From Candidatus Chloroheliaceae bacterium (lineage in GTDB: Bacteria; Chloroflexota; Chloroflexia; Chloroheliales; Chloroheliaceae), in assembly GCA_013390945.1 (NCBI GenBank), contig JACAUC010000032.1, forward strand, positions 1 to 33,356: DNA of 33,356 nucleotides, written 5' to 3'. The position numbers and the translations under genes are program-made. The notes beneath the pieces are model-generated. The model did no database searches and was not told the origin of the DNA. It was given only the letters and a program-made list of their open reading frames with translations. Each line of letters opens with the position of its first letter. Positions within the stretch are counted from its first letter, which is position 1. Shown here in pieces: positions 16,615 through 25,458 of this stretch.

Positions 16615-19600
16615 ATGGCGATTAAACCGGGCATTAAATCAGCTTCTGGTACCAAACAACTAGCCACCTTTTTCAAAGTTAAGGCCGGAGAAGGTCGGGC
16701 GGTTTTTTTGTTGGGCTTTGCAATGATGGCAACCGAAGCTGGGTACTGGCTTGGCGGCAACGGCGTAGACGCGCTGGCCTTCAGCAAAAATGAACTATTT
16801 ACCACCTTACCCTACTTCTTGATCGGTAAAGGTATTTTGGCTTTCTTTGCCATTAGCCTTTATAACGTCTGGCTGGTAAAAATGAACCGCGCCCGTTTGC
16901 TGACCATTACCAGTCTTTTGACTATTCTGATATTGGTAATTGCGCGGGGTATTTTTGTCCTTAATGCCAACCCGTCCCCCGCTTTCTATTATATCCTCTG
17001 GCCTTTCACCTATCTGATCCCTGATTTACTAATGCTTCAGGTCTGGTTTCTGGCCCGTGAGGTCTTTGATACCCGCCAATCCAAGCGACTCTTTCCTCTT
17101 ATTAATACAGTAGGCATCATCGGTGTAGTTGGTGGCAATTTTCTGACTTTACCTCTGACCGGAATCTTCCGATCAGAGGATTTAATCAGCGTTTGGGCAG
17201 TGCTGGTGTTGGTGGCTTTCCTTGCTATGTACGCCTTGCGTCTCGAAGTGGACAAAAATCAGAAGGTGATTGTCGCTAAGCATCACAAAAACGAAAGACC
17301 GCGCGAAGAAGCCGAAGGAATGTGGAGCCGCCTCAAACTCGGCTATACTTTCGTGCGCTACTACCGGATTATTCGCTTGCTGGCTATCGCCAGTGGCCTA
17401 ATGGGTATTCTCTATTGGATCTTATTTCTCTTCTTCCTTAAAGCCGCCAAGGAACAATTTAATGCCAATCCTGAAGGACTGGCTGCTTTCCTAGGAATGG
17501 TTAACGGTACTGCCACCGCAATTGCCGCTCTTCTCAGTCTTTTCCTAGCAAACCGTCTCTTCGCCAGTCTAGGCATCCGTAATATCTTGTTGGGGCTACC
17601 CTTGGTGGATTTATTCAGCTATGTGCTTTTGAATTTTAATCACGGTTTTCTTCCAATACTGAGTACACGCTACGCTCAGATGATTACCAAAGATGGCCTA
17701 AATAATAGTGCCACCCAGACCCTCTACAACCTGATGCCCATCGAAACCCGTGAGGTAGCGGGAGCTTTTAACCAAGCGGTAAGCAATCAAATCGGGATTG
17801 TAATGGCAGGCTTGATTTTGATGCTGGCAAACCTGTTGGGCCTAGGACTACTGCTAATCTTGGGCCTGCTCCTATCGCTGAGCTATGTGGCTATAAGTTG
17901 GCAAATGCGTACTCAATACCGCCCAACTTTGGTGCAATTACTCAAAGAGGGACAGCAAGATTTTTTTCATAGTGGCGAGGATGAGAGCAGCTTCAATGCT
18001 GAAACCAGTACTAACAGAGGCGATGATCCACTGCATATCGCCATCAATGGCCTCAAAGATCCAAGTGAAGGAACACGCCGCCTTTCAGCCGAATTGTTGG
18101 GTAAAATAGGCTCACAAATTGGCGTAAGGCCATTATTACAAGTTCTCCTAACCGACTCCTCGGCGGAAGTTCGCCGGACGGCCATTGTTGCACTCAAAGA
18201 TCTCGATATTAACACCTCGTTAAATGCTATCGTCGAAGCGATAACCGATTGGGATCCAAGTGTGCGAGCCGAAGCCGCCGCCGCGTTACGGCAAGTGAAG
18301 AGCCACTTCAAGAGCAAGCAACTCGATAATAATGCCTTTCTTTACTTACGCAAAGCTCTGATAGATAGTAATCCAGTGGTCAAGCGTGAAGCAGCGGTGA
18401 CAATGGCCCTTTTTGGACGCAAAGGCGAAGCACTTTGGGTGCTGTGGGAGATGGGTCACTCCAGTGATGCCACCCAGCGTCGTGAAGCCGCCGCCGCCTA
18501 TGGCTTAATAGGCGATCAAGTTTTAGTGCGCGAATTGATTGAGATGCTGGATGATGCCGACCCACTGGTACGCCGCCAAGCCGCCGCCGCCTTGGGCCAA
18601 TTAGCCGGGCGACGCGCCGTTAATGCTTTACTAATCGCCTGCGAAGATGATAATCCGGGGGTACGCGAGGAAGCGGCTAAATCGTTGGCGTTGTTGGGGG
18701 CGCAAGGCGGCCAAATCGTCTTACAATACCTCTTCAGCACCTCCAATTCAAGAGGGCAAGCCGCCGCCCTCCAAGCCCTTTCACTGGCTAAAGTTTATGA
18801 GCAACAAGAGGTTACTGCTCAACGCTGGGCTAACCAAAGAGAGCGGTTATTAGGTGCCGCTGGAGTGGAACACCAACTGAAACAACAACTAGGGTCCAAC
18901 TTCCACTTATCACTTCAAGATGAAGACCGTTTGCTCTCTTTTGGTAGAAAGCAACTTGGACTGGCCCGACGGTTGAAAGTCTATCTTAAAGACCTTAAAG
19001 GGCTAAACCTGCCCCAAGTCTTGCCCGAAGACCCCTTGATACTAGCGCGTCGTACCCGCCGCGACCCTGAAAACCTGCTACTGCTCAACCGCTCCCTAAA
19101 GGAGCGCTACGATGCCGCCATTCTGAGGGCCGTCAACGTCATCGGTTTGCTGGGTAACGTGGAGGCAATCAGCTTGGTAGCCAGCGGCTTGCAAGAGCAG
19201 GGTCGTAATGCGGCTCGGATGCGAGCCGATGCGATTGAGACCCTCGATAATTTAGGAGACCCTCGCCTTACGCCCGATCTTGTGGCCCTGCTTGAAACGC
19301 ACGAAGAGGAAGTAGCCGATCCAGATGGTAAATCCCTTTCTGAAATCCTAATAGAAATCTGGATGGAAGGAGATCAGTGGTTACGAGCTTGTGTGTTACA
19401 CGCGGTGGCGATGTTTGATGTACGCCGACTTGCTCCACTAGTCGAACAAGTCTTGACGACTGAGTTAGAGGATGCCGAGCATGACCCTTGGGTAGAAGAA
19501 GCGGCCATGGAAGCCCAACAACGCTTTGAATGGCCCCGCGACGATCACGAACTAAACCAGATGTTAGAAAAAAGCCTTTCGGAGAAAGATATGCAAACTT

Positions 19601-20139
19601 TAGGTACTCTTTCCACTATGTCACGTATTCTCTTCTTGCAAAAAGTGCCAATGTTTACCAATCTCAGCCCTGAAGATTTACGGCGAGTGGCACTGGTCAG
19701 TCGAGAACGACTCTTCTCACCCAACGAAATTATCTGCTATGAAGGGGATGCTGGTGATGAGCTTTATATCGTGGTTTCAGGCCGGGTACAGGTCTTAATT
19801 GGCTATGGCGGAGGCGAGGCCAAGACCGTGGCAGTCATGGGCGAAGGTGAGTCGCTAGGTGAGATGGCAATCCTAGATGATATTCCCCGCACGGCTACCC
19901 TACGAGCCTACGGTGCGCCAGTGCGCCTCTTAACCCTTAGCGCGGACGAGTTTAAACGTATCCTGCGAGAACGCCCCGAATTGGCGGTTGAAGTCATTCG
20001 CGTCTTTTCACGCTGGTTACGTGAGGCCAACAAGCGACTGCAAGCCATTCCCAATGTACTTGATAATCTTTCGCAAGGTCAGCAAACAACGGCGGTTATT
20101 ACCAATGTAAGGCGGTCTGAAGGTGTGAAAAACAAATAA
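16615..20139 (+). CDS. Nucleotide-transporter-like membrane protein fused to HEAT repeats and a cNMP-binding domain
   Basis: A 1174-residue three-part protein. Residues about 25-430 hold some 11-12 hydrophobic helices and resemble the ATP/ADP translocase (NTT)/major facilitator group. Residues about 465-960 are HEAT repeats (GTRRLSAELLGKIGSQIGV, EVRRTAIVALKDL, LVRRQAAAALGQLAGR). Residues about 1008-1150 are a cyclic-nucleotide-binding beta-barrel with the phosphate cassette GESLGEMAILDDIPRTATLRA split around Gly-Glu and the Arg of PRTA, which is retained, so ligand binding is plausible. NTT-HEAT fusions are known in free-living bacteria. The cargo here is not predictable. No clear ribosome-binding site precedes the ATG. 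Confidence 0.85.
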   Translation: MAIKPGIKSASGTKQLATFFKVKAGEGRAVFLLGFAMMATEAGYWLGGNGVDALAFSKNELFTTLPYFLIGKGILAFFAISLYNVWLVKMNRARLLTITSLLTILILVIARGIFVLNANPSPAFYYILWPFTYLIPDLLMLQVWFLAREVFDTRQSKRLFPLINTVGIIGVVGGNFLTLPLTGIFRSEDLISVWAVLVLVAFLAMYALRLEVDKNQKVIVAKHHKNERPREEAEGMWSRLKLGYTFVRYYRIIRLLAIASGLMGILYWILFLFFLKAAKEQFNANPEGLAAFLGMVNGTATAIAALLSLFLANRLFASLGIRNILLGLPLVDLFSYVLLNFNHGFLPILSTRYAQMITKDGLNNSATQTLYNLMPIETREVAGAFNQAVSNQIGIVMAGLILMLANLLGLGLLLILGLLLSLSYVAISWQMRTQYRPTLVQLLKEGQQDFFHSGEDESSFNAETSTNRGDDPLHIAINGLKDPSEGTRRLSAELLGKIGSQIGVRPLLQVLLTDSSAEVRRTAIVALKDLDINTSLNAIVEAITDWDPSVRAEAAAALRQVKSHFKSKQLDNNAFLYLRKALIDSNPVVKREAAVTMALFGRKGEALWVLWEMGHSSDATQRREAAAAYGLIGDQVLVRELIEMLDDADPLVRRQAAAALGQLAGRRAVNALLIACEDDNPGVREEAAKSLALLGAQGGQIVLQYLFSTSNSRGQAAALQALSLAKVYEQQEVTAQRWANQRERLLGAAGVEHQLKQQLGSNFHLSLQDEDRLLSFGRKQLGLARRLKVYLKDLKGLNLPQVLPEDPLILARRTRRDPENLLLLNRSLKERYDAAILRAVNVIGLLGNVEAISLVASGLQEQGRNAARMRADAIETLDNLGDPRLTPDLVALLETHEEEVADPDGKSLSEILIEIWMEGDQWLRACVLHAVAMFDVRRLAPLVEQVLTTELEDAEHDPWVEEAAMEAQQRFEWPRDDHELNQMLEKSLSEKDMQTLGTLSTMSRILFLQKVPMFTNLSPEDLRRVALVSRERLFSPNEIICYEGDAGDELYIVVSGRVQVLIGYGGGEAKTVAVMGEGESLGEMAILDDIPRTATLRAYGAPVRLLTLSADEFKRILRERPELAVEVIRVFSRWLREANKRLQAIPNVLDNLSQGQQTTAVITNVRRSEGVKNK

Positions 20140-20146
20140 CCGCCTT
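20109..20146 (+). terminator. Possible terminator overlapping the end of the fusion gene
   Basis: AAGGCGGT (20109-20116) and ACCGCCTT (20139-20146) form an 8-bp stem around a 22-base loop spanning the stop codon. Only TT continues after it, so termination would be weak. Confidence 0.4.
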
Positions 20147-20199
20147 TGGAAATAGCTTTCCGAAATCGAATTACTCGACCACCTCGTAAAGGAATAACC

Positions 20200-20910
20200 A
20201 TGAAGAATACCAAATATTTTTCGGTGCTACTCTTAATAATTACCACCGTTAAACTGGATGGCTCGGATCGCCAAGAACTTTGCAGCATCACGGATCATGT
20301 TGGGTTACATTTGGTGCGCTGATCCTCACTGGGACGCTTTATTGTGATGAACGTGTGGTTCACCTTTAGCCCTAAGAACGGGCCTGGTACGGATTATCTC
20401 TGCAATGTGGCGGATAAAACGCTCAGCCCAGACATTAAGACCAGTCAAGGACTGGTAGCAGGTGCCTACGACTGGACCCCGGATGGTAACTCTGCCGTTT
20501 GGCAAGCCAGCACTAATTATGACAATTTCCAGCTTTACTTTGGCGACCCGGATAAAGCTGGTAGCGGAGCAGTACTGCTCAAACCTAAAGTTGACAACCG
20601 CTATAGTCCTGACGGTTTTCGTTATTATGGTGCGATTCGTATCTCCCCGGACGGTCGTACTATCACGGTGGGAGGCACCAGTCTAATCTTTTTGAGTGTG
20701 CCTAGCTATCATAGCCCTCTGGAAGGGCAAAATTTCATTGGCGGGGCATCTAATAGCCTAGCTTGGTCGCCAGACGGACGGGCTTTGGTACTACTTGGGT
20801 ATGAGCCTAGCCTTGAATCGAAGCGAGTTATTCATATTCAGAATTTCATTGGCGAAGGGAGTGGGGGCAAAACCTTTGAGCTAACTCAAAACGTGGGCAA
20901 GATATTTGGA
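20200..20910 (+). pseudogene. Decayed secreted beta-propeller (TolB/WD40-like) gene
   Basis: A start codon at 20200 with AAAGGA seven bases upstream opens a signal-peptide-like segment (MKNTKYFSVLLLIITTV). The frame meets TGA at 20320-20322 after 40 codons, then continues in the same frame. From about 20344 it encodes beta-propeller blades with YDWTPDGNSAVW, IRISPDGRTITVGG and LAWSPDGRALVLLG. Recognisable similarity stops near 20905, exactly where a dispersed palindrome begins. Beyond it the frame runs open into the mltG promoter and coding region, with no propeller character. The gene therefore appears truncated at the 3' end and interrupted near the 5' end. A shortened product from the ATG at 20347 (278 residues from 20344) cannot be excluded but would lack a signal peptide. 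Confidence 0.65.
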
Positions 20911-20935
20911 GGGCGTATGCAATACGCCCCTACCC
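20911..20935. repeat. Dispersed palindromic repeat, copy 1
   Basis: GGGCGTAT-GCA-ATACGCCC is a perfect 8-bp hairpin followed by CCTAC. The same 25 bases recur at 32350-32374 with one change. It marks the point where the beta-propeller pseudogene loses similarity. Confidence 0.75.
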
Positions 20936-20962
20936 CGAATGGAGAAGATAAAATTTCACGGC

Positions 20963-20991
20963 TTGCCCTTTTGAAGTGCCTTTGTTACAAT
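20963..20991 (+). promoter_or_regulatory. Promoter of the mltG gene cluster
   Basis: TTGCCC (20963-20968), 17-base spacer, TACAAT (20986-20991) preceded by TGT. Predicted transcription start is near 20998, which excludes the in-frame ATG at 20990 as start codon and supports GTG 21074. Confidence 0.65.
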
Positions 20992-21073
20992 GGGTCAAGA
21001 TATTTTGGACGCATATATTTTTACCAGATCCATCGTGGAAAAACGGACAACTGGCAAAAAGGAGCAGCCCGGT

Positions 21074-22138
21074 GTGCAAATGATGTCAAGTACGGTGGGA
21101 AATATACTCAAAGTCCTTTTTGGGCTAGTGATGGTGAGCATAGTAGTCATCGTCGGGGTGGGTATCTATTTCTTTTTTGAGCTAGGGGCAAGGCCAAGTG
21201 TTAAAGAAGATATTGTACCCTTTCGGATAAATGCGGGTGAAAGTTTTTCCACGATTGCGGATAATCTACAGAAAAAGGATTTAATCCGCAATACTTTTAT
21301 CTTTCGGGTACGGGCTAGGATGCTTAATGCCGAACAAAAGGTACAGGCAGGCGACTTCTCGCTACGGCGCAATATGACCGTAGACGAAGTTTTGGAGGGC
21401 TTGAGTAAGGCTCGCCTGAATAATCGGGATGTAACCATTATTGAAGGGCTACGGCTGGAACAAATTGCTAATACTTATGCCCAAAAAGGCTGGGATAAAA
21501 ATAAATTTATTGCCGCCGTAACTCAAGAAGATTGGCAATTTGGTTTTCTCAACGACAAGCCACCTGGTGCCTCAGTAGAGGGGTTCCTCTTCCCTGACAC
21601 TTACAAGATCCCGGCCAGTTTTGACGAAAAACAAATTGTGGAGATGATGCTGACCCGGTTCGGAGATCAGTACAACGCTACCCTTCGCCAAAAGGCCCGT
21701 GACGGGCCAGGGATCTACAAAGTGGTTACGGTGGCTTCGATTGTGGAGCGCGAGGCCGCTAAGGAGGATGAGCGTCCGGTTATTGCCAGCGTCTTCTATA
21801 ATCGGCTGGTTAAAAATATGCCGCTCCAAACCGATCCAACAGTTCAATGGGCGCGCGATACCCGCGACGCACAGAAGGATTCCAGTTTCAGTAAGTGGTG
21901 GCAAGTGCCGAGTAAAGAGGATCTACTCATTGACTCGCCCTACAACACCTACAAGGTGAACGGGTTGCCACCGGGGCCAATTTGTAATCCGGGGCTGGCT
22001 GCGCTCCAAGCGGCAACCGAGCCGTTCAGTACCGACTATCTTTATTTTGTAGCAACTGGCGACCGCGACAGGAGTCATGCTTTCGCCAAAACTTTTGAGG
22101 AACATCAAGCCAATATTAAAAAATACCAGGGGGGTTAG
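21074..22138 (+). CDS. mltG: Endolytic murein transglycosylase MltG
   Basis: A 354-residue inner-membrane enzyme that cuts nascent glycan strands. A single membrane helix (about 9-35) is followed by a LysM-like segment (about 45-110, FRINAGESFSTIADNLQKK) and the YceG catalytic domain with the conserved ASIVEREAA; the Glu at about residue 225 is the expected catalytic residue. LQTDPTVQWA and PYNTYKVNGLPPGPI are also family signatures. I start it at GTG 21074, nine bases after AAAAAGGAG; ATG codons at 21080 and 21083 are alternatives. It is the first of four closely spaced genes (mltG, aroE, prepilin peptidase, folD-like). Confidence 0.94.
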   Translation: MQMMSSTVGNILKVLFGLVMVSIVVIVGVGIYFFFELGARPSVKEDIVPFRINAGESFSTIADNLQKKDLIRNTFIFRVRARMLNAEQKVQAGDFSLRRNMTVDEVLEGLSKARLNNRDVTIIEGLRLEQIANTYAQKGWDKNKFIAAVTQEDWQFGFLNDKPPGASVEGFLFPDTYKIPASFDEKQIVEMMLTRFGDQYNATLRQKARDGPGIYKVVTVASIVEREAAKEDERPVIASVFYNRLVKNMPLQTDPTVQWARDTRDAQKDSSFSKWWQVPSKEDLLIDSPYNTYKVNGLPPGPICNPGLAALQAATEPFSTDYLYFVATGDRDRSHAFAKTFEEHQANIKKYQGG

Positions 22139-22143
22139 TCCTT

Positions 22144-23049
22144 ATGTCCCAGCCTCAGGAACAAAATTCACGGCTCTATCAGGCCGACGGTAAACCCCGT
22201 TCGGTAGGAGTCATCGGTTACCCGATAGCCCATTCTCTATCACCGTCATTTCAAAATGTGGCTTTTGAATATCACAAGCTGCCGCATCGTTACGAGAAAT
22301 GGGAAGTCGCTCCAGCCGACTTACCCAACTTCCTCGAACAGGTACGAAATGAAGGGTTTCTAGGCTTAAACCTTACGCTACCGCACAAGCAAGCGGCACT
22401 CTCCTATCTTGATATACTGAGTGACGAGGCAGCAGGCACAGGCGCGGCTAATACTCTTTTCTTTCATGAAGGCCAATTGGCAGGCCATAACACCGACATC
22501 GCCGGATTCATGGAAGCTCTAAAAGCTGAAAATTATGACCCGCTCCGCCAACGTACTATGGTAATCGGCGCAGGTGGAGCCGCTAGAGCAGTGGTTTATG
22601 CTCTGGCCTCGGCAGGAGCAAACGAAATCGCCATCGTCAACCGAACGTTTGAAAAAGCCGCCGACTTGGGAGAAGAGATGGCGTTACGCTTCCCTACGTG
22701 CAATATCTATGGCGCACATCTTGACCCTGCCGCTTGGCCGTTTAATCGCAATCCACGCACCCTCGTGGTCAACGCTACCTCGCAAGCAATCACTGCGCCA
22801 GATGAAGTCTTCCCAATCAAGGCTGTAGCTTTATCTGGACGTAACCGGGAACAACGTACTATCTTTTTCGATCTCTTTTATGGGAAGACTCCTTTTCTAG
22901 CAATGGCCGAAGCCGCCGAAGCACAAACGCTGGATGGCTTAACGATGCTGGTCTACCAAGGTGCCCATAGCTTTGAACTCTGGACAGGCTTGCCTGCACC
23001 CCGCGAATTAATGTTAGAAGCGGCGAGGACCGCGCTCAGCGCAAAGTAG
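22144..23049 (+). CDS. aroE: Shikimate dehydrogenase
   Basis: A 301-residue NADPH-dependent enzyme converting 3-dehydroshikimate to shikimate in aromatic amino-acid synthesis. The shikimate-binding motif SLSPSFQN (31-38) has Gln where most relatives have His. The catalytic pair is Lys82 (NLTLPHKQ) and Asp118 (GHNTDIAG). The Rossmann loop GAGGAAR is at 142-148, followed by VNRTFEKA, the usual NADP-binding NRT motif. It begins five bases after the mltG stop; the ribosome-binding site is the G-run in the last mltG codons, so the two are coupled. Confidence 0.95.
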   Translation: MSQPQEQNSRLYQADGKPRSVGVIGYPIAHSLSPSFQNVAFEYHKLPHRYEKWEVAPADLPNFLEQVRNEGFLGLNLTLPHKQAALSYLDILSDEAAGTGAANTLFFHEGQLAGHNTDIAGFMEALKAENYDPLRQRTMVIGAGGAARAVVYALASAGANEIAIVNRTFEKAADLGEEMALRFPTCNIYGAHLDPAAWPFNRNPRTLVVNATSQAITAPDEVFPIKAVALSGRNREQRTIFFDLFYGKTPFLAMAEAAEAQTLDGLTMLVYQGAHSFELWTGLPAPRELMLEAARTALSAK

Positions 23050-23063
23050 GATTTAAAAACTTC

Positions 23064-23933
23064 GTGGTAGTAATACCCTATCTGTTAGTAGTTTTCGTGG
23101 GGCTATGGGTTGGCTGGGTGGCAAATATTGTAGCCCAGCGCCTCCCCAGCAAAAACTTGGACAAACCTCTCTTCGGCCCATTACATTGCGTCCGTTCTGG
23201 TGAGCGGTTACGCTGGTATGATACTTTACCCATTTTCGGTTATCTCTCCCAGCGTGGGGTTTGTCGCTACTGTAAAAAACGGCTCCCTCTACGCTTTCCT
23301 TTGCTTGAAACAGCAATGGCACTCTCTTTTGCCCTGACTTGGTCGCTCTATGAGAAGCAGCCAATTACCTATGGTTTCAATATTTTTTATATCAGTGTTT
23401 TGATTACAATCGGAGTGATTGATTGGAAGCACCGTCTAATCTTTCCGGTGATGCTCTACCTAACTGGCCTAGTGGCAATCGTAGCCTCATTAGTCACAGG
23501 CTCACATCCTGATAACCTGATGCCGGATGGACTGGGTAGCTCTTTGCTGGGGGCCGCTTTTGGGGGCGTAGTCTTTTATTTGATTTATTGGCTGGCTCTC
23601 GCGATTTATCGCATCCGGGCTTTAGGCTATGGCGATGTCCTATTAGCGATAATGATCGGATTGGTGTTAGGCTTTCCGCGAACAGCCTCGGCTCTCTTTA
23701 TGGGAGCGATATTGGGCGGTTTTGTGGCCCTAGCCTACCTGTTAGTGCGCCGCAAAAAGCGGCGGGATTTTATCCCCTATGGCACAACGCTTTGTCTAGG
23801 CGTAGTACTAATTTTAATGTTTGGGGATACGGTCTGGCGGTGGGGGCCATTTCTCTATGTGGCCGATTTACTTAATTTACTCTTTACCATTGTTTTTAAG
23901 TTGATTAACCAATTATTTGGTAACTACGTTTAA
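23064..23933 (+). CDS. Prepilin peptidase (A24 family, PilD-like)
   Basis: A 289-residue polytopic membrane aspartyl protease that processes type IV pilin-like precursors. About seven hydrophobic helices are visible. Catalytic aspartates lie in GVIDWKHRLIFP (about 130) and in GYGDVLL (about 193), the GxGD motif. The cytoplasmic N-terminal loop normally has two CxxC pairs; here the second is CRYC (about 70) but the first reads HCVRSGE, so one of four Cys is missing. That loop supports N-methylation and zinc binding in PilD, so methyltransferase activity is doubtful. It starts at GTG 14 bases after aroE, with no strong ribosome-binding site. No pilin gene is in the window. Confidence 0.87.
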   Translation: MVVIPYLLVVFVGLWVGWVANIVAQRLPSKNLDKPLFGPLHCVRSGERLRWYDTLPIFGYLSQRGVCRYCKKRLPLRFPLLETAMALSFALTWSLYEKQPITYGFNIFYISVLITIGVIDWKHRLIFPVMLYLTGLVAIVASLVTGSHPDNLMPDGLGSSLLGAAFGGVVFYLIYWLALAIYRIRALGYGDVLLAIMIGLVLGFPRTASALFMGAILGGFVALAYLLVRRKKRRDFIPYGTTLCLGVVLILMFGDTVWRWGPFLYVADLLNLLFTIVFKLINQLFGNYV

Positions 23934-23956
23934 TTGCAGTTATAGGGGAGTTAGAA

Positions 23957-24856
23957 GTGTCGAACCTAAAAAGCTCACCAGAGGGTGGGGCATTGATTAT
24001 GGAGGGACGCACCTTTGCCAAAGAAGGACGCGCCCGTATTAAAGCTGAAGCCACCGAATTTAAATCTACCTATGGTCTAAAACCCGGCTTAGCAGTATTG
24101 TTGGTTGGGGATGATCCGGCCTCAATTGAATATACGCGCGTATTGGTAAAAAATGCCCACGACTTAGGCTGCTCCGGTCGCCAAATTGTATTACCCGCCA
24201 ATACCAGTCGGGGCCAACTGGCCGAAGAGATTCATCGCTTGAATGAGGATCACCAGATTCATGGTATTCTCCCCCAATGGCCGCTACCACCTCACCTCTC
24301 TTTGGAAGATGTGGCTGACCCACTCGATCCGCGCAAAGATGTAGATGGCTACCACCCGCTCTCCCTCGGTCGGCTGATGAGCAATTTGGATACTTTTGTA
24401 CCTGCTACCCCACAGGGCGCGATGCGTCTATTGGAACATTACGGCTTCTCGGTCAAAGGCAAAACCTGCCTCCAAATCGGTTGGGGCGTAACGGTAGGCC
24501 GTTCGCTCAGTTCGCTCTTACTTACGGCAGGCGCAGCCCTGTTGATAATCCAACGCCCCACGCCCCCGGAAGTAATCCGGCGGTTGGCCGCAGAAGCCGA
24601 TTTCATCTTTACCGCCGCCGGTGTACCCAATCTAGTTAATGGCGATTTGCTCCACCCAAACATAGTCGCGGTGGATTTTGGGGTAAACTACATCGGGGAG
24701 AAGATGGTGGGAGATTTGGATTTTGAAAGTGTAAGCCGCGTGGCTCGCGCCGTCACCCCCACCCCCGGCGGTACTGGACCTACCACCACCGTCGCCCTCT
24801 TTGACAATCTGCTCAAAGCGGCCCACCTGCAAGTAGGCAATAGGAACTGCCAATAA
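23957..24856 (+). CDS. folD: FolD-like methylenetetrahydrofolate dehydrogenase, cyclohydrolase Lys replaced
   Basis: A 299-residue homologue of bifunctional FolD, which interconverts methylene-, methenyl- and formyl-tetrahydrofolate. Without gaps, residues align to E. coli FolD at an offset of nine. Tyr59 (Tyr50), Gln107 (Gln98) and Asp130 (Asp121) are kept, but Leu63 replaces the cyclohydrolase Lys54. The cofactor loop is also unusual: IGWGVTVGRSLS instead of the common IGxSNIVGRPM. TPTPGGTGPTTT near the end is close to the usual PGGVGPMT. Expected activity is dehydrogenase only, or something changed. GTG start with GGGGAG six bases upstream. Confidence 0.88.
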   Translation: MSNLKSSPEGGALIMEGRTFAKEGRARIKAEATEFKSTYGLKPGLAVLLVGDDPASIEYTRVLVKNAHDLGCSGRQIVLPANTSRGQLAEEIHRLNEDHQIHGILPQWPLPPHLSLEDVADPLDPRKDVDGYHPLSLGRLMSNLDTFVPATPQGAMRLLEHYGFSVKGKTCLQIGWGVTVGRSLSSLLLTAGAALLIIQRPTPPEVIRRLAAEADFIFTAAGVPNLVNGDLLHPNIVAVDFGVNYIGEKMVGDLDFESVSRVARAVTPTPGGTGPTTTVALFDNLLKAAHLQVGNRNCQ

Positions 24857-25180
24857 GAGACGAACCTTTTTAGAATCTTGTTAAGCCTAAAATAAAATTC
24901 CTTTTGTCCAACTTGAAAAAAAGGGCCAGTGTGTAGGAAGCTGCATAATTTGGGTTTCGTCCGGTAATCTTCCCTTAACCTCCACTCAACAGATTGCACA
25001 AGAGCCTTTAAAAATTCGCCAATTGGCTTCATCTTTGTTAAAATAGGGACAATAGAAACCTTTTTCACATCCAATAGGATTGAAGGGTTTTATCCGGTAT
25101 ATTATTGCCGGGGAGGATGAGAGCAGTTACCCAGCCACGCTAATCTAATCAAAAAGAGAAGAAGAAAAGGAGAAAGAGTC
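24857..25180 (+). promoter_or_regulatory. 324-base gap with extended -10 at 25036-25044
   Basis: TGT-TAAAAT (25036-25044) is an extended -10 with a weak -35 (TTCGCC at 25015-25020). The predicted leader is about 130 bases before the TTG start at 25181 and includes CCGG-N10-CCGG near 25095-25112. No terminator after folD, no RNA gene and no other coding sequence is evident in this stretch. Confidence 0.4.
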
Positions 25181-25441
25181 TTGTCAGAACTAGAAAACCG
25201 AGAGAGATTTGCGTTCAGGGGTACACACGTAGGCGGTGACGGCAATCGCTACAAAATTTGGGAGGCTATCGGGCCGGACCATACGGAAGAACTCAGTGGT
25301 AAGTTCTTTATCGAGAAACTGGTCAAAGACAGCGAGTCCATTATCCGCAAAGATGGGCCTTTGTTCGATGCCCGTTTGGTAGCAATTGAAGCGATCCAGC
25401 AGGTTACTCTTGGTGCATGGCCTGGGGAAAAGGCAGAGTAA
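25181..25441 (+). CDS. Small hypothetical protein
   Basis: An 86-residue soluble, acidic protein I do not recognise. It has no signal peptide, membrane helix or Cys motif. A beta-rich first half (RFAFRGTHVGGDGNRYKIWEA) and a helical second half with ARLVAIEAIQQV suggest a compact fold. The TTG start is eight bases after AAAAGGAG, a strong site that makes translation likely. It lies 299 bases upstream of the DAHP-synthase-like gene, which has its own promoter. Confidence 0.65.
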   Translation: MSELENRERFAFRGTHVGGDGNRYKIWEAIGPDHTEELSGKFFIEKLVKDSESIIRKDGPLFDARLVAIEAIQQVTLGAWPGEKAE

Positions 25442-25458
25442 CTAAATTTACCCATCGG

